Origin: Leifsonia sp052114085
GTDB taxonomy: Bacteria; Actinomycetota; Actinomycetes; Actinomycetales; Microbacteriaceae
Direction of reading: 5' to 3'
Length of the DNA: 64,000 nt
Assembly (NCBI RefSeq): GCF_052114085.1
Contig: NZ_JBFREB010000001.1
Span: 992,001 to 1,056,000, forward strand
Numbering within the stretch: the first letter of the stretch is position 1; every line of letters starts with the position of its first letter. Made by a program: the position numbers and the translations under genes. Of this stretch, positions 39,961 through 49,099 are shown in pieces. Below the pieces are notes generated by a model that saw only the letters and a program-made list of their open reading frames with translations, was not told the DNA's origin and made no database searches.

Positions 39961-42447
39961 GTGCCCGCTTCCGAACGATCCCGCCTGCCCGAACGCCTGG
40001 CCGCCCTCGACGAGCGGCTGGAGCCCGTCAAGCGCTTCGAGCTGAAGCCCGCCCGCACCCGTGGCGGGCTGATCGCGCAGTTCCTGGGGCTGGCGTTGGT
40101 CGCCGCCGTGCTGAGTTCGCTGCTGATGCTGCCGGGGTTCCTCGGGGCCGGGGCGGCGGCCGCTGCCGGTGCTAGCGACTTCAACGCGCTTCCCGCGGAC
40201 TTGCACATCCAGCAGTTCGCCCAGAACTCGACCGTCTACGCCAAGCAGGGCGGTCAGGATGTGCCGATCGCGACATTCTTCGCTCAGAATCGGCAGGACG
40301 TCTCCTGGGATCAGATCGCGCAGACCGTGAAAGATGCGACCGTGTCGGCCGAGGACCCGCGGTTCTACACCGAGGGTGCCGTCGACATCTGGGGCACCGT
40401 TCGCGGCGCCGTCTCCACCGTCGCGGGCGGCAACGTGCAGGGCGGCTCCTCGATCACGCAGCAGTACGTGAAGAACGTCGAGGTCGAGAAGTGCGAGGCG
40501 CTCACCAGCGAGAAGAAGGTGCAGGCCTGCTACGCCGACGCCGCCGGCGTCACGCTGCAGCGCAAGGTGCAGGAGATGCGCTACGCGGTGCAGGTCGAGA
40601 AGACCTACAGCAAGAAGGACATCCTCACCGGCTACCTCAACGTGGTCGGCTTCGGCGGCCAGGTGTACGGCGTGCAGGCCGCTGCGCAGTACTACTTCAA
40701 CACGACCGCCGCGAAGCTCGACCTGGCGCAGGCGGCGACGCTCGCGGCCATCCTGAACAACCCCGCGAATCTGCGCATCGACCAGCCGGACAACAAGGAG
40801 AACGGCGCCGCCAACGGCTACACGCTGACCAAGGAGCGGCGCGACTACGTGCTCGATCGGATGTACATCACGCACTCGATCACGAAGCAGCAGCGCGACG
40901 CGGCGAAGGCCACGCCCATCCAGCCGGCCATCACACCGACGACCCAGGGATGCGCGGGCGCGCAGCAGTTCAACGCCGCGTTCTTCTGCGACTATGTGCG
41001 GGATGTGATCCTCACCGACCCCGCGTACGGCGCCACGTCCGATGCCCGGCTGCAGACGCTCAACCGCGGCGGGCTGAAGATCTACACAACCCTGAACCTC
41101 GACCTGCAGAACGTCGCGCAGGCCTCGCTGAGCAAGTACATCCCGGGGTCACGGCCCGGCATCGACCTGGGCGCCTCGAACGTCGCGCTCGAGCTGGGGA
41201 CGGGACGCATCGTCACGATGGTGCAGAACCGGGCCTTCAACAACACGGACACCCCAATCGACGGCACGACCGCGGTCAACTACAACACCGACGAGGATTA
41301 CGGCGGCTCGCAGGGGTTCCAGACCGGGTCGACGTTCAAGGCGTTCGACCTGGCGGCGTGGCTGGAGGCCGGCCACAGCCTGTACGAGACGGTCAACGCC
41401 TCGCAGCACCTCTTTCCGACCTCCGACTTCACGAACACCTGCGCCGACATCAACGGCCCGGCGTGGCCCGTCACCAACGACGAGGGGTCGGCGAGCCGCC
41501 TCTCGGTCATGGCCGCGACAGCGGAGTCGGTCAACACGGCGTTCGCCCAGATGGGCACCAAGGTCGATCTGTGCTCCATCCTGGACGCAGCCAAAGGCCT
41601 GGGCGTGCATCCCGCGTCCAAGAGCAACCCGCTGATCTCGACGCCGTCGATGATCCTCGGCACGAACTACATCTCGCCGCTGACGATGGCCACGGCCTAT
41701 GCGGGCATCGCGAACAACGGCACGGTCTGCACGCCTATCGCCATCGACAAGGTGGTGAACGCCGACGGCACGGACCACAAGGTCGGCGCGACGACGTGCA
41801 CGCAGGGCCTCAAGCCCGAGATCGCGGCCGGTGTGACCTACGCGCTGGAGGGCGTCATCAAGGGCGGCGGCACGGCCGCGAGCGCCAACCCGCACGACGA
41901 CATCCCGATCATGGCGAAGACCGGAACGACGGACGACTCGCTCGAGAACTGGCTCATCACCTCCACGACGAAGGTGGCGACGGCGACCTGGGTGGGCAAC
42001 GTCTCCGGCTCGACGCCGCTGCGTTCGCTGTACTTCAGCGGCATCGGCGGAGGCAACGTGAAGTTCTCGATCGCCAAGCCCATCCTGAAGGCCCTCAATG
42101 CGGCCTACGGAGGCACCGACTTCACCGAGCCCACCGACGCGGTGCTCTACGGCGACCAGATCACGATGCCGGACGTCGCCGGAAAGTCGCCGGACGTCGC
42201 CCAGAAGCTGCTCGAAGGCCTCGGCCTGGATGTCACCGTCGACCCGACGCCGGTCGACAGTGATCAACCGGCGGGCACCGTCGCGGCAAGCGACCCGGCG
42301 GCGGGCGCGACTCTCAGCGACGGCGACTCGATCACGCTCACGGTGAGCAACGGCCAGAAGGCGACCCCGACGCCGGGTTCCGGCGGACAGGGCGTCGGGT
42401 CGACACCGACACCGACACCGACCGGCAAGAAGGGCGACCGCGGCTGA
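39961..42447 (+). CDS. Class A penicillin-binding protein with PASTA domain
   Basis: The protein of about 828 aa has an N-terminal TM (FLGLALVAAVLSSLLMLPGF), a GT51 transglycosylase domain (VSAEDPRFYTEGAVD, GGSSITQQYVKN) and a transpeptidase domain with Ser457 in STFK, SVN and KTG at 653-655. A C-terminal PASTA domain precedes a Pro/Thr-rich tail. It polymerises glycan strands and cross-links peptides outside the membrane. GTG 39961 is the likely start, with TTGGAGG just upstream, but its spacing is short; an upstream start in the same frame back to 39790 cannot be excluded. Confidence 0.9.
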   Translation: MPASERSRLPERLAALDERLEPVKRFELKPARTRGGLIAQFLGLALVAAVLSSLLMLPGFLGAGAAAAAGASDFNALPADLHIQQFAQNSTVYAKQGGQDVPIATFFAQNRQDVSWDQIAQTVKDATVSAEDPRFYTEGAVDIWGTVRGAVSTVAGGNVQGGSSITQQYVKNVEVEKCEALTSEKKVQACYADAAGVTLQRKVQEMRYAVQVEKTYSKKDILTGYLNVVGFGGQVYGVQAAAQYYFNTTAAKLDLAQAATLAAILNNPANLRIDQPDNKENGAANGYTLTKERRDYVLDRMYITHSITKQQRDAAKATPIQPAITPTTQGCAGAQQFNAAFFCDYVRDVILTDPAYGATSDARLQTLNRGGLKIYTTLNLDLQNVAQASLSKYIPGSRPGIDLGASNVALELGTGRIVTMVQNRAFNNTDTPIDGTTAVNYNTDEDYGGSQGFQTGSTFKAFDLAAWLEAGHSLYETVNASQHLFPTSDFTNTCADINGPAWPVTNDEGSASRLSVMAATAESVNTAFAQMGTKVDLCSILDAAKGLGVHPASKSNPLISTPSMILGTNYISPLTMATAYAGIANNGTVCTPIAIDKVVNADGTDHKVGATTCTQGLKPEIAAGVTYALEGVIKGGGTAASANPHDDIPIMAKTGTTDDSLENWLITSTTKVATATWVGNVSGSTPLRSLYFSGIGGGNVKFSIAKPILKALNAAYGGTDFTEPTDAVLYGDQITMPDVAGKSPDVAQKLLEGLGLDVTVDPTPVDSDQPAGTVAASDPAAGATLSDGDSITLTVSNGQKATPTPGSGGQGVGSTPTPTPTGKKGDRG

Positions 42448-42450
42448 CGC

Positions 42451-43341
42451 TCAGCCGACGAGTTCGCCGGCGGGTGACCAGGCGGTGAGGATGCGCCCCC
42501 GGAGCGCGTTGGACCGTTCGGCGAAACCGCGCTGCCGCCGCACGTACTCGGCCTTGCCCTCCGCGGTCTCGATGGCGACCGGTGCGGCACCCCACGGCCG
42601 CATGTCGTACGGCGACGCCTGCATGTCTAGCAGGCGGATGTCGCGGGCCAGCTCGAACGCGTCGAGGAGCAGCTCGCCGGGAACCAGCGGGCCGAGCTTC
42701 ATCGCCCACTTGTAGACGTCCATCCCGGCGTGCAGGCAGCCCGGCTGCTCGAACTCCGGCTGCGTCTCTCTGGTGGGGAGGTAGCGGTTGCGCGGCACGG
42801 CCTCCGGGGTGAAGAAGCGGAACGCGTCGATGTGGGTGCAACGCAGCTCATGGGAGTCGACCACCGCATCCGTCGCCTCTTGGCCGAGTCGCAGGGGCAC
42901 AGGATGCCGGTGCTCGCCCTGCCGGTACACCATCGCCCACTCGTGCAGGCCGAAACAGCCGAACCGTCCCGGTCGGGCCGCCGTCGCTCGGAGGATCCGC
43001 TCCACCGTCCGCAGGAGTGGCGCCTTCTCGCGCTCGAGGCCGTCGCGGTCGACGATGAGCGAACCGGGGCCGGGCCCGGGCGCGTACCAGCGCCAGGCGG
43101 CGCGGGCATCCTGAGCGGCGTCCTGCAACGCGACACCGGGGCCGGGGTGCCACCGGCGCAGCTGGGCAGGTGAGTACGAGTAATAGGTGAAGAGGAAGTC
43201 CCACACCGGGTGCTTCTCGCCGCGCGCCGCCCGCTCGCGGTGATCCGCGGTCAGTGCGTCGGCCCGCTCGGCGTGCGCGCGCTCGCGGGCGCGCCACGTG
43301 TCCACGGGCAGCACGAGAGGCTCGGGAGGGGCGACGGTCAC
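42451..43341 (-). CDS. Uncharacterised protein of the family annotated 3-methyladenine DNA glycosylase
   Basis: GTG 43341 overlaps the HD-domain gene stop (GTGA). The 296-aa protein has the recognisable ERADALTADHRERAARGEKH, PVWDFLFTYYSYSPAQLRRW and GCFGLHEWAMVYRQGEHRHP segments. Databases often call this family 3-methyladenine DNA glycosylase, but there is no helix-hairpin-helix or AAG-like motif and I know of no biochemical proof. It should be treated as of unknown function. Confidence 0.6.
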   Translation of the reverse strand: MTVAPPEPLVLPVDTWRARERAHAERADALTADHRERAARGEKHPVWDFLFTYYSYSPAQLRRWHPGPGVALQDAAQDARAAWRWYAPGPGPGSLIVDRDGLEREKAPLLRTVERILRATAARPGRFGCFGLHEWAMVYRQGEHRHPVPLRLGQEATDAVVDSHELRCTHIDAFRFFTPEAVPRNRYLPTRETQPEFEQPGCLHAGMDVYKWAMKLGPLVPGELLLDAFELARDIRLLDMQASPYDMRPWGAAPVAIETAEGKAEYVRRQRGFAERSNALRGRILTAWSPAGELVG

Positions 43342-43946
43342 CCTTCGAGGATACGTTCCAGCGGGTTGTCGCGGAGCTTCCGCTGCACGCCGCCGTCGAC
43401 GAGCCGGCGCGCAGAGGTGTCCGGCTTCCGCGCGGCCTGATCGGCCACGCAGGCGCCGAACTCGGCGGCGAGATGGAGCCGCGGGTACTCCACGATGACC
43501 TCGCGGCGGAAGTCGAGGGGGAGGTCCTCGGAGCGGGCGCCGGAGATGTCGAGCGCGGTGGCGATCTCGAGAAGGTGCCCTTCCACATCCATTGCGGGGT
43601 CCACCTCCGGCCAGTTGTGCCGGACGATCACCTCGTGGGCGCGAATGCCGCGCTCGGCCGGCCAGCCCGCGCCCGCAGTGAGTGCGATGGCGACGTGACC
43701 GGCCGCATCCTCGTACGCGAGGGTGTTGTTGTCGAACTCGGGCGTGATGCCGAGGTCGTGCAGCAGGGCCGAGACGTACAGCAGTTCGTGGTCGGGCTCG
43801 AAGCCGCGCAGGGCGGCGAAACCCTCCGCCCACAGCCACGAACGCTGCACGTGGTTGAGCAGTGAGGGGGAGTGGTAGGTCGTCGCGATCTGCACGGCCG
43901 CGCGTGCGGCGGGGGTGTCGGGGCGGGTAAAGTCTGCGATCCGCAT
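43338..43946 (-). CDS. HD domain protein
   Basis: The 202-aa protein has the HD phosphohydrolase layout: NHVQRSWLWAEGFAALRG with a first histidine, YVSALLHDLGITPEF (the HD pair), VIVRHNWPEVDP and an IATALDISGA segment with a later Asp. Such enzymes hydrolyse phosphomonoesters or cyanamide-like compounds (it resembles the cyanamide hydratase-type HD group). The substrate is not known. It is translationally coupled to the following gene at 43341. Confidence 0.85.
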   Translation of the reverse strand: MRIADFTRPDTPAARAAVQIATTYHSPSLLNHVQRSWLWAEGFAALRGFEPDHELLYVSALLHDLGITPEFDNNTLAYEDAAGHVAIALTAGAGWPAERGIRAHEVIVRHNWPEVDPAMDVEGHLLEIATALDISGARSEDLPLDFRREVIVEYPRLHLAAEFGACVADQAARKPDTSARRLVDGGVQRKLRDNPLERILEG

Positions 43947-43976
43947 GCGTCCATCCTGCCACCCCACCTGGCGTCG

Positions 43977-44033
43977 CGATTCGTGCCGAATTGTCGCTGT
44001 GACCACGCCACAGCGACAATTCGGCACGAATCG
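43977..44033. terminator. Perfect 25-bp inverted repeat
   Basis: Arms 43977-44001 and 44009-44033 are perfectly complementary over 25 bp with a 7-nt loop. The hairpin lies between the ADH stop (44060) and the HD gene start (43946), so it may terminate the ADH transcript. No U-tract. Confidence 0.65.
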
Positions 44034-44059
44034 TGGCAAGGGCGGAATGGGCGGTGCGC

Positions 44060-45091
44060 TCAGGGGGCGGGGTGGAGGACGGCGATGCCGGTGGGAGGGG
44101 CCGTGTCGGCGGTCTGCAGCAGCCGCGCAGCCTCCGCGAAGCCGACCGACCGGCCTACGAGGTCTTGCGGCCGCAGCCGCCCGCCCGCCACCAGGTCGAG
44201 CATCCCGGGATAGTCGGCGGCGGCCATGCCGTGGCTGCCGAGCACGTCCAACTCCCAGCCGATGACGCGGTCGAGGGGCAGGTCGGGAACGGCGGCGGCC
44301 AGCAGCCCCACCTGCACGTGGCGGCCGCGCCGACGCAGCGAGCGGATCCCGGCGCTCGCCGTCTCGGCGGAACCCACCGCGTCGATGGTGGCGTGGGCAC
44401 CGCCGCCCGTCACGTCGTGGATGCGCTGAGGTGCGTCTCCGGTAGCCTGCACGATCTGCTCGGCGCCCAGCCGAATGGCGAGTTCGAGGGCAGCAGGCGA
44501 GCGGTCGACGGCGACAACGCGCGCTCCGAGCGCTACGCCGATCATCACCGCGCTCAGCCCGACGCCGCCCGCGCCGTATACCGCCAGCCATTCGCCCGGC
44601 TGGATGCGCGCCCGCGCTGTGACCGCCCGGAACGCCGTCGCGAACCGGCAGCCCAGGGCGGCCGCCGCATCCGCTTCGAGTCCGTCGGGGATGCGGACCA
44701 GGTTCGTGTCCGCGGCCCGCACGGCGACGAGCTCGGCGTGCGACCCCCAGTGGGTGAAGCCTGGCTGCGTCTGCTGCGGGCACACCTGCGCCGCCCCCGC
44801 CCGGCACCACTCGCACTCGCCGCAGCCGTTCACGAACGGCGCGGTCACCCGGTCGCCGGCTCTCCACCGCGTGACGCCCGGACCGACCGCCTCGACGACG
44901 CCGGCGAACTCGTGACCGGGGACGTGCGGCAGCGGAACGGTCTCGTCGTGTCCGACCCAGGCGTCCCAGTCGCTCCTGCAGAGTCCGGACGCCTCGACGC
45001 GCACGATCGCACCGCCCGCAGGCACCGTCGGGTCGGGCAGCTCGGCCACCTCCACAGGGCCGCCGAATCGCTCGTAGTACAAGGCCTTCAC
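44060..45091 (-). CDS. Zinc-dependent alcohol dehydrogenase
   Basis: The 343-aa MDR protein has the catalytic zinc ligands (ASGLCRSDWD, GHEFAGVV) and the structural zinc cluster NGCGECEWCRAGAAQVC. The Rossmann motif is VYGAGGVGLSAVMIG. It should oxidise an alcohol with NAD(P). It starts MKALYYERFGGPVEVAELPD. Its ATG overlaps the stop of the NUDIX gene (ATGA), so they form an operon; the stop is separated from the HD gene by the hairpin at 43977. Confidence 0.92.
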   Translation of the reverse strand: MKALYYERFGGPVEVAELPDPTVPAGGAIVRVEASGLCRSDWDAWVGHDETVPLPHVPGHEFAGVVEAVGPGVTRWRAGDRVTAPFVNGCGECEWCRAGAAQVCPQQTQPGFTHWGSHAELVAVRAADTNLVRIPDGLEADAAAALGCRFATAFRAVTARARIQPGEWLAVYGAGGVGLSAVMIGVALGARVVAVDRSPAALELAIRLGAEQIVQATGDAPQRIHDVTGGGAHATIDAVGSAETASAGIRSLRRRGRHVQVGLLAAAVPDLPLDRVIGWELDVLGSHGMAAADYPGMLDLVAGGRLRPQDLVGRSVGFAEAARLLQTADTAPPTGIAVLHPAP

Positions 45092-45519
45092 ACGTCCTCC
45101 TCGGTCATGGCTGTTCGCGCGGTCAGCATCGTCACGGCAGGCATGTCGGCCTCCGCCCAGTTCAGTCCGGCCAGCTGCCCGACCTGCAGCCAGCGCAGCT
45201 CATCGTGGTCGGTGCTCGCCGTGGGCGCGGGGCCGACCAGGCGGCAGTCGTAACAGGCCAGGTCGATCGCACGGCCGGCCGGGCGAACGGTGACCGTGCG
45301 GTCGAGCAACGTCCCGACACGGACGTCCACACCGAGTTCCTCACGGATCTCGCGCGCCAGCGCCGCCTCCGGCAACTCACCAGACTCGACCTTGCCGCCC
45401 GGGAACTCCCACCGCCCGGCCGCGTCCTTCCCCGGAGCGCGTCGGCACACCAGCACGCGCGCGCCGTCGGCCTCACCGTCCCGGATGACGGCGGCGACGA
45501 CGAGAAGCGGCTGCACCAC
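45088..45519 (-). CDS. NUDIX hydrolase, MutT-like
   Basis: The 143-aa protein contains the NUDIX box GGKVESGELPEAALAREIRE followed by ELGV, with the metal-binding REIREE core. Its size and the WEFPGGK context resemble MutT-like (8-oxo-)dGTP pyrophosphohydrolases that clean the nucleotide pool. The exact substrate is uncertain. It is translationally coupled to the ADH gene. The divergent DUF1345 gene starts 51 bp away. Confidence 0.9.
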   Translation of the reverse strand: MVQPLLVVAAVIRDGEADGARVLVCRRAPGKDAAGRWEFPGGKVESGELPEAALAREIREELGVDVRVGTLLDRTVTVRPAGRAIDLACYDCRLVGPAPTASTDHDELRWLQVGQLAGLNWAEADMPAVTMLTARTAMTEEDV

Positions 45520-45557
45520 TCCATCCTGCCCTGCGGTGGGATGCGGGACCGCACCGC

Positions 45558-45563
45558 TAGCAT
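45558..45563 (+). promoter_or_regulatory. Probable -10 box, leaderless DUF1345 gene
   Basis: TAGCAT ends 6 nt before ATG 45570, with no ribosome binding site. Confidence 0.5.
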
Positions 45564-45569
45564 CCAGGT

Positions 45570-46262
45570 ATGTCGCAGAGCGCGCCCGTGAGGCGACCGA
45601 TGGTGGTCGTCGGCTTCGCCCTGAGCGTCGTGGCGCAACTGGCGATGATCGCGGTGGGTGTCTGGTTCATCGTGCTGTCGGAAGACGTCGGCACCTCGCT
45701 CGTGCTGCTCGCGTCGTGGTGCGGGATCGGAACCGTCTACCTGATTGTCGTCCTGTTCGTGCTCGGCCGGATCTCCAAGCGACCGGCGACACCGGGAGGA
45801 CGTCCGGCTCGGTGGGAGACCGGACGCGTCGCCCGCATCGTCTCGATGACCGCGACCATCCTGGCCAGCCTCATCGGTCTGGGCGCCGCCATCCAGGTGC
45901 TGGCGCTCCACAACGATCCGCAGATCGGCTCCGCCGCGGACTTCGTCGGCGTCTGGTCGATGCTCCTCGCCTGGGGCTTCCTGCACTGGGGCTTCGCGCA
46001 GATCTACTACCAGCGCTACTACGCCGCGGCGGACCCGATGCTGCGGTTTCCACATCCCGAGAACGCGCCGCCCCCGGAACCCCGATTCGTCGACTTCGTC
46101 TACTTCGCCTTCACACTCGGGACGACGTTCGCAGCCTCGGACGTCGAGGTGCTCAGCACGCGCCTGCGCTGGACGACCGTCTGGCACTCGGTGCTCAGCT
46201 ACTTCTTCAACGGCCTCATCATCGTGCTGGCGCTGAACACGATCATGTCGGGCGCGAAGTAG
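45570..46262 (+). CDS. DUF1345 family membrane protein
   Basis: The 230-aa protein has about five TM segments and the signature C-terminal FVDFVYFAFTLGTTFAASDV followed by LSTRLRWTTVWHSVLSYFFN. The first TM pair (VVVGFALSVVAQLAMIAVG, LVLLASWCGIGTVYLIVVLF) also fits. Function is unknown in the family. It is convergent with the DUF1905 gene, 9 bp apart. Confidence 0.85.
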   Translation: MSQSAPVRRPMVVVGFALSVVAQLAMIAVGVWFIVLSEDVGTSLVLLASWCGIGTVYLIVVLFVLGRISKRPATPGGRPARWETGRVARIVSMTATILASLIGLGAAIQVLALHNDPQIGSAADFVGVWSMLLAWGFLHWGFAQIYYQRYYAAADPMLRFPHPENAPPPEPRFVDFVYFAFTLGTTFAASDVEVLSTRLRWTTVWHSVLSYFFNGLIIVLALNTIMSGAK

Positions 46263-46271
46263 CGCCTCGAG

Positions 46272-46571
46272 CTAAAGCAGCGTCTCCACGCCGATCCGGA
46301 CCCGGTCGCCCAGGTCGACGCCCTCAGCCCGGCGCACCGCACTCTTGATCGGGACCACGTACGCGCCGTCCGACTGCGGGAAGATCGACGTCGACCACCG
46401 CGAGCCGCCCAGGGTCACCACGACCTTCACCGAGTCGAAACCGGCCGGTGGATGCGGCTGCAGCCGGATCTCCTCGGACACCTCGAGCGGCAGCCGGGCG
46501 AACACATAGAGTTCGCGCCGCGACGCCCAGCGAAAGAGCTCTGTCTCGAACTCGTAGCGATAACCGGCCAT
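46272..46571 (-). CDS. DUF1905 domain protein
   Basis: The 99-aa protein starts MAGYRYEFETELFRWASRRE and continues with WYFVRLP-like YVFARLPLEVSEEI and GSRWSTSIFPQSDGAYVVPI, the DUF1905 pattern. It is a small beta-barrel-like protein, often found alone or fused to YdeI-like domains. This is of note because a YdeI-like protein occurs at 2367. Function unknown. Confidence 0.8.
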   Translation of the reverse strand: MAGYRYEFETELFRWASRRELYVFARLPLEVSEEIRLQPHPPAGFDSVKVVVTLGGSRWSTSIFPQSDGAYVVPIKSAVRRAEGVDLGDRVRIGVETLL

Positions 46572-46622
46572 ATCCGCCAAGCTACCGGGTGAAGCGACCT
46601 CCGGAGAAGGCAAGGGGACGAC

Positions 46623-47012
46623 ATGGCGCAACGCCCGGGATCGGTCACACTGGTGGCCGTCCTCACCTACATCAACGGCATCCTGAACGTGATCGGGGGC
46701 GTGATCATCCTCATCACGCGCGATTCGATGGTGCAGAGCGGGAACTCTTCCGCGCTGGCAGGCATCACGACCGCCGCCATCATCTCCATCATCCTCGGCG
46801 TGATCATCGTGATCGTCGCGCGCGGCCTGCTGCGTGGCAGCTCGGGCGCGAGAGCGGTCGTCGCCGTCGTGATGGTGATCGACATCGTCAACGGCGTGCT
46901 GCTGCTGTTCGCCTCGCAGCTGGCGAATGGCATCATCCAGATCCTCTGGGCGCTCCTGATCATGGCGCTCCTGTTCACCCGGCGCGCGAACGAGTTCTTC
47001 GGGAGCCGCTGA
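46623..47012 (+). CDS. Four-TM membrane protein, 129 aa
   Basis: Almost all of the protein is hydrophobic: VTLVAVLTYINGILNVIGGV, AIISIILGVIIVIVARGLLR, AVVAVVMVIDIVNGVLLLFA and IIQILWALLIMALLF. It ends RRANEFFGSR. It resembles small polytopic proteins (DUF7144-like) common in actinobacteria, with no known function. The ATG follows AAGGGGACGAC. Confidence 0.7.
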   Translation: MAQRPGSVTLVAVLTYINGILNVIGGVIILITRDSMVQSGNSSALAGITTAAIISIILGVIIVIVARGLLRGSSGARAVVAVVMVIDIVNGVLLLFASQLANGIIQILWALLIMALLFTRRANEFFGSR

Positions 47013-47099
47013 AGCCGTCGCGGACGCTCGATCGAACCGCCGAATCGGACAGAATGGAGGGGCGGCGCCGCGCCCGGCGCTCAGGTATCGAGGAGTTCC

Positions 47100-47726
47100 A
47101 TGCGCTGGCCGAAGTGGTTCCGCCGTGGCGTCGAGAAGACGACGCGCACGCGTCCCTTCGACGAGGGCGCCCTTCCGGAGCCCGTCGCGCCCACCCTCGA
47201 GCAGTCGGTCGAGGAGGGCATGCTGCTCGCGGACTACGCCACACGCATGGCGGTGAAGAACCACATCGTGGTGGACACCATCCAGTACGGCAACTCGTAC
47301 GATCCCGCCCTCCACGCCATGGAGGCGGCGGCCATGCTGCGCGAACTGGCTTCGGAGCAGGGGGTGGCGGCCGGGCGGATCGAGGAGGAGCTGGAGGCCG
47401 CTGAACAGCTCGGCGGCGACGCCCTGCACCCGCACGACTACCGACGGGTGGATGCGGACAACCTGCGCCTGCGACGGGATGCGGCGATCTCGCTCGCTCA
47501 AGCATTGCGCGCGAAAGCCGACTCGGAGGAGGAGCTGCTCGCCCTCGTCGAACGGGGGCGCAAGGACGCCTGGGATGAGGTCGGCCGTGCGATCGAGGCC
47601 GGGCTCGACGCGTTCTCCGGAGCCGAAGCTCTGAAGGACGACTACGAACGCGAGAAGCCGGCCCGCCTGAAGCTGCTCATCTGGCGCGATCTCGCCCGAC
47701 TCGAGGACGAGCGCACGGGCTACTGA
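47100..47726 (+). CDS. Hypothetical protein, 208 aa
   Basis: The protein is a soluble helical protein with a basic N-terminus (MRWPKWFRRGVEKTTRTRPF) and acidic helical segments such as AAMLRELASEQGVAAGRIEE and ALRAKADSEEELLALVERGR. No family is recognised. Its last 33 nt, including the stop codon, are part of a perfect 36-bp direct repeat (47694-47729 and 49100-49135). It appears intact. Confidence 0.7.
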   Translation: MRWPKWFRRGVEKTTRTRPFDEGALPEPVAPTLEQSVEEGMLLADYATRMAVKNHIVVDTIQYGNSYDPALHAMEAAAMLRELASEQGVAAGRIEEELEAAEQLGGDALHPHDYRRVDADNLRLRRDAAISLAQALRAKADSEEELLALVERGRKDAWDEVGRAIEAGLDAFSGAEALKDDYEREKPARLKLLIWRDLARLEDERTGY

Positions 47727-47729
47727 CCG
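47694..47729 (+). repeat. Left copy of a perfect 36-bp direct repeat
   Basis: The copy begins 33 nt before the end of the gene at 47100 and runs 3 nt past its TGA. It is identical to 49100-49135, 1406 bp away. The pair encloses the cutinase and a membrane protein. Confidence 0.85.
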
Positions 47730-47845
47730 GGCGGTGCCCACCGGCCCGAACGCGGAATTCTCGGGCCAGGCGCGTCACGATACGAGCACAGAACCGTCTG
47801 TACCTGCAGCAGGAGTATTTCCTCCTTCCGAAAGGTGTGGGCAAC

Positions 47846-48651
47846 GTGATTCGACTCGGGGCAGTCATCGGAACGATAGTGATCATCCTTGGGGCGGTTT
47901 TCGCCGCGGCACCGGCGCACGCCTACTGGGATCCAATCGCTGCGCGTTCGCGGTGATCATCGGGATCCGCGGCACGAACGAACCTGCAGGCACGGGAACG
48001 ACCAACGGCGGCCGAACCTACGTCTCAGGGGGCCTCGGCGACACCGTCAACGCCGTCACAGCCGGCGCAGGCGGAGATCCGGAGATTCCGTACTGGGTCG
48101 AGGCGCTGAACTACCCCGCCGTCGCCATGGATCCGGGAAATCCGCAGGCGAACAACTATCAGTCAAGCCTCGAGATTGGCGTCGCCAACCTGCGCGGTGA
48201 GATCGAGAACCTGGCGTCCTCGTGTCCCGCATCGAATATCGTGCTGGTCGGATATTCGCAGGGTGCGCAGGGGATCACCAACGTCCTATCGGGGGCGAGC
48301 GGTTCGCTGACGACCAACGCAAAGAATCACATCGGTGCTGTGGTTATGTACGGGGCGCCCACTTTTCACTTCGGAGAGAGCTGGAATGCCGGAACCGGCG
48401 TCTATAACGGAATTTTCGGATTGTCAGGAACCCCCGCACTTGGCAACTACAAGCGTCTCGCTTGGCTTCCGCCGAGTTACTCTTCACAAGGCATGCTTCC
48501 GATTATCCGGTCCTACTGCCTTGCCGGGGATGAGTTCTGCCAGGGCAACTACACCGCGCAGGGCGCGGCCATTCACGGCAGCTACGCGGCAAGTTCGCTC
48601 ACCACCGCAGGATGGGGTTTCATCCGCGGCTGGCTGACCGACAACAACTAG
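47846..48651 (+). CDS. Cutinase family protein, signal peptide out of frame
   Basis: Frame one opens at GTG 47846 (after AAAGGTG) with a signal peptide (VIRLGAVIGTIVIILGAVFA, then PAHAYWD) and stops at 47956. The cutinase body is in a second frame from about 47935: NRCAFAVIIGIRGTNEP, VLVGYSQGAQGITNVL (Ser nucleophile), CLAGDEFC and GAAIHGSY (Asp and His). One missing base near 47933-47934 would restore AYWDPNRCAF, fitting a normal secreted cutinase. So this is either a true frameshift or a sequence error. It would hydrolyse esters such as lipids or cutin outside the cell. Base composition is AT-richer than the neighbours. Confidence 0.75.
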
Positions 48652-48700
48652 GGTAGGCGGGCGCCGCGCGTGGGCGCCCACCATCAATCAAAGGGAAGAC

Positions 48701-49090
48701 GTGTCGTACGATCTCGACGATGACTTCGGTCCAACGCTGGACGGACACCCACCCACCCGGGGCGGAGCGGGAGATCTGGCTGCCTCCATCGGTCTGCTCG
48801 TCGTCGCCCTCCTGGTCGGAGCCACCCTTTCGTTCGCCGTGCTGATCGAGCAGATGAAGGTCGCCGCATGTTCCGTCGACCTCACGGGGTGCGACTTCAC
48901 GCTTATCGGAATCAGCACCTGGCTCGTGCCCGCAGCCACCGCCGCTACGCTCACGGCTAGCTGGATCGCGCTGGCGCACCGCAGACGAACCGGCGCGTAC
49001 ACCTGGTGGGTCCCGCTTCTGGGCTTCGTCGGCGAGGTCATCGCCTTCGCAATCGCCAGCTCGCTGATTGATGTAGCGATACCCCGCTGA
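48701..49090 (+). CDS. Membrane protein, 129 aa, inside the repeat-bounded segment
   Basis: GTG 48701 starts MSYDLDDDFGPTLDGHPPTR. Three hydrophobic stretches follow (IGLLVVALLVGATLSFAVLI, STWLVPAATAATLTASWIAL and WWVPLLGFVGEVIAFAIASS). Two cysteines in CSVDLTGC lie in a loop and could form a disulfide outside. It lies between the cutinase and the right 36-bp repeat. Function unknown. Confidence 0.65.
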   Translation: MSYDLDDDFGPTLDGHPPTRGGAGDLAASIGLLVVALLVGATLSFAVLIEQMKVAACSVDLTGCDFTLIGISTWLVPAATAATLTASWIALAHRRRTGAYTWWVPLLGFVGEVIAFAIASSLIDVAIPR

Positions 49091-49099
49091 GGCGTCCCG

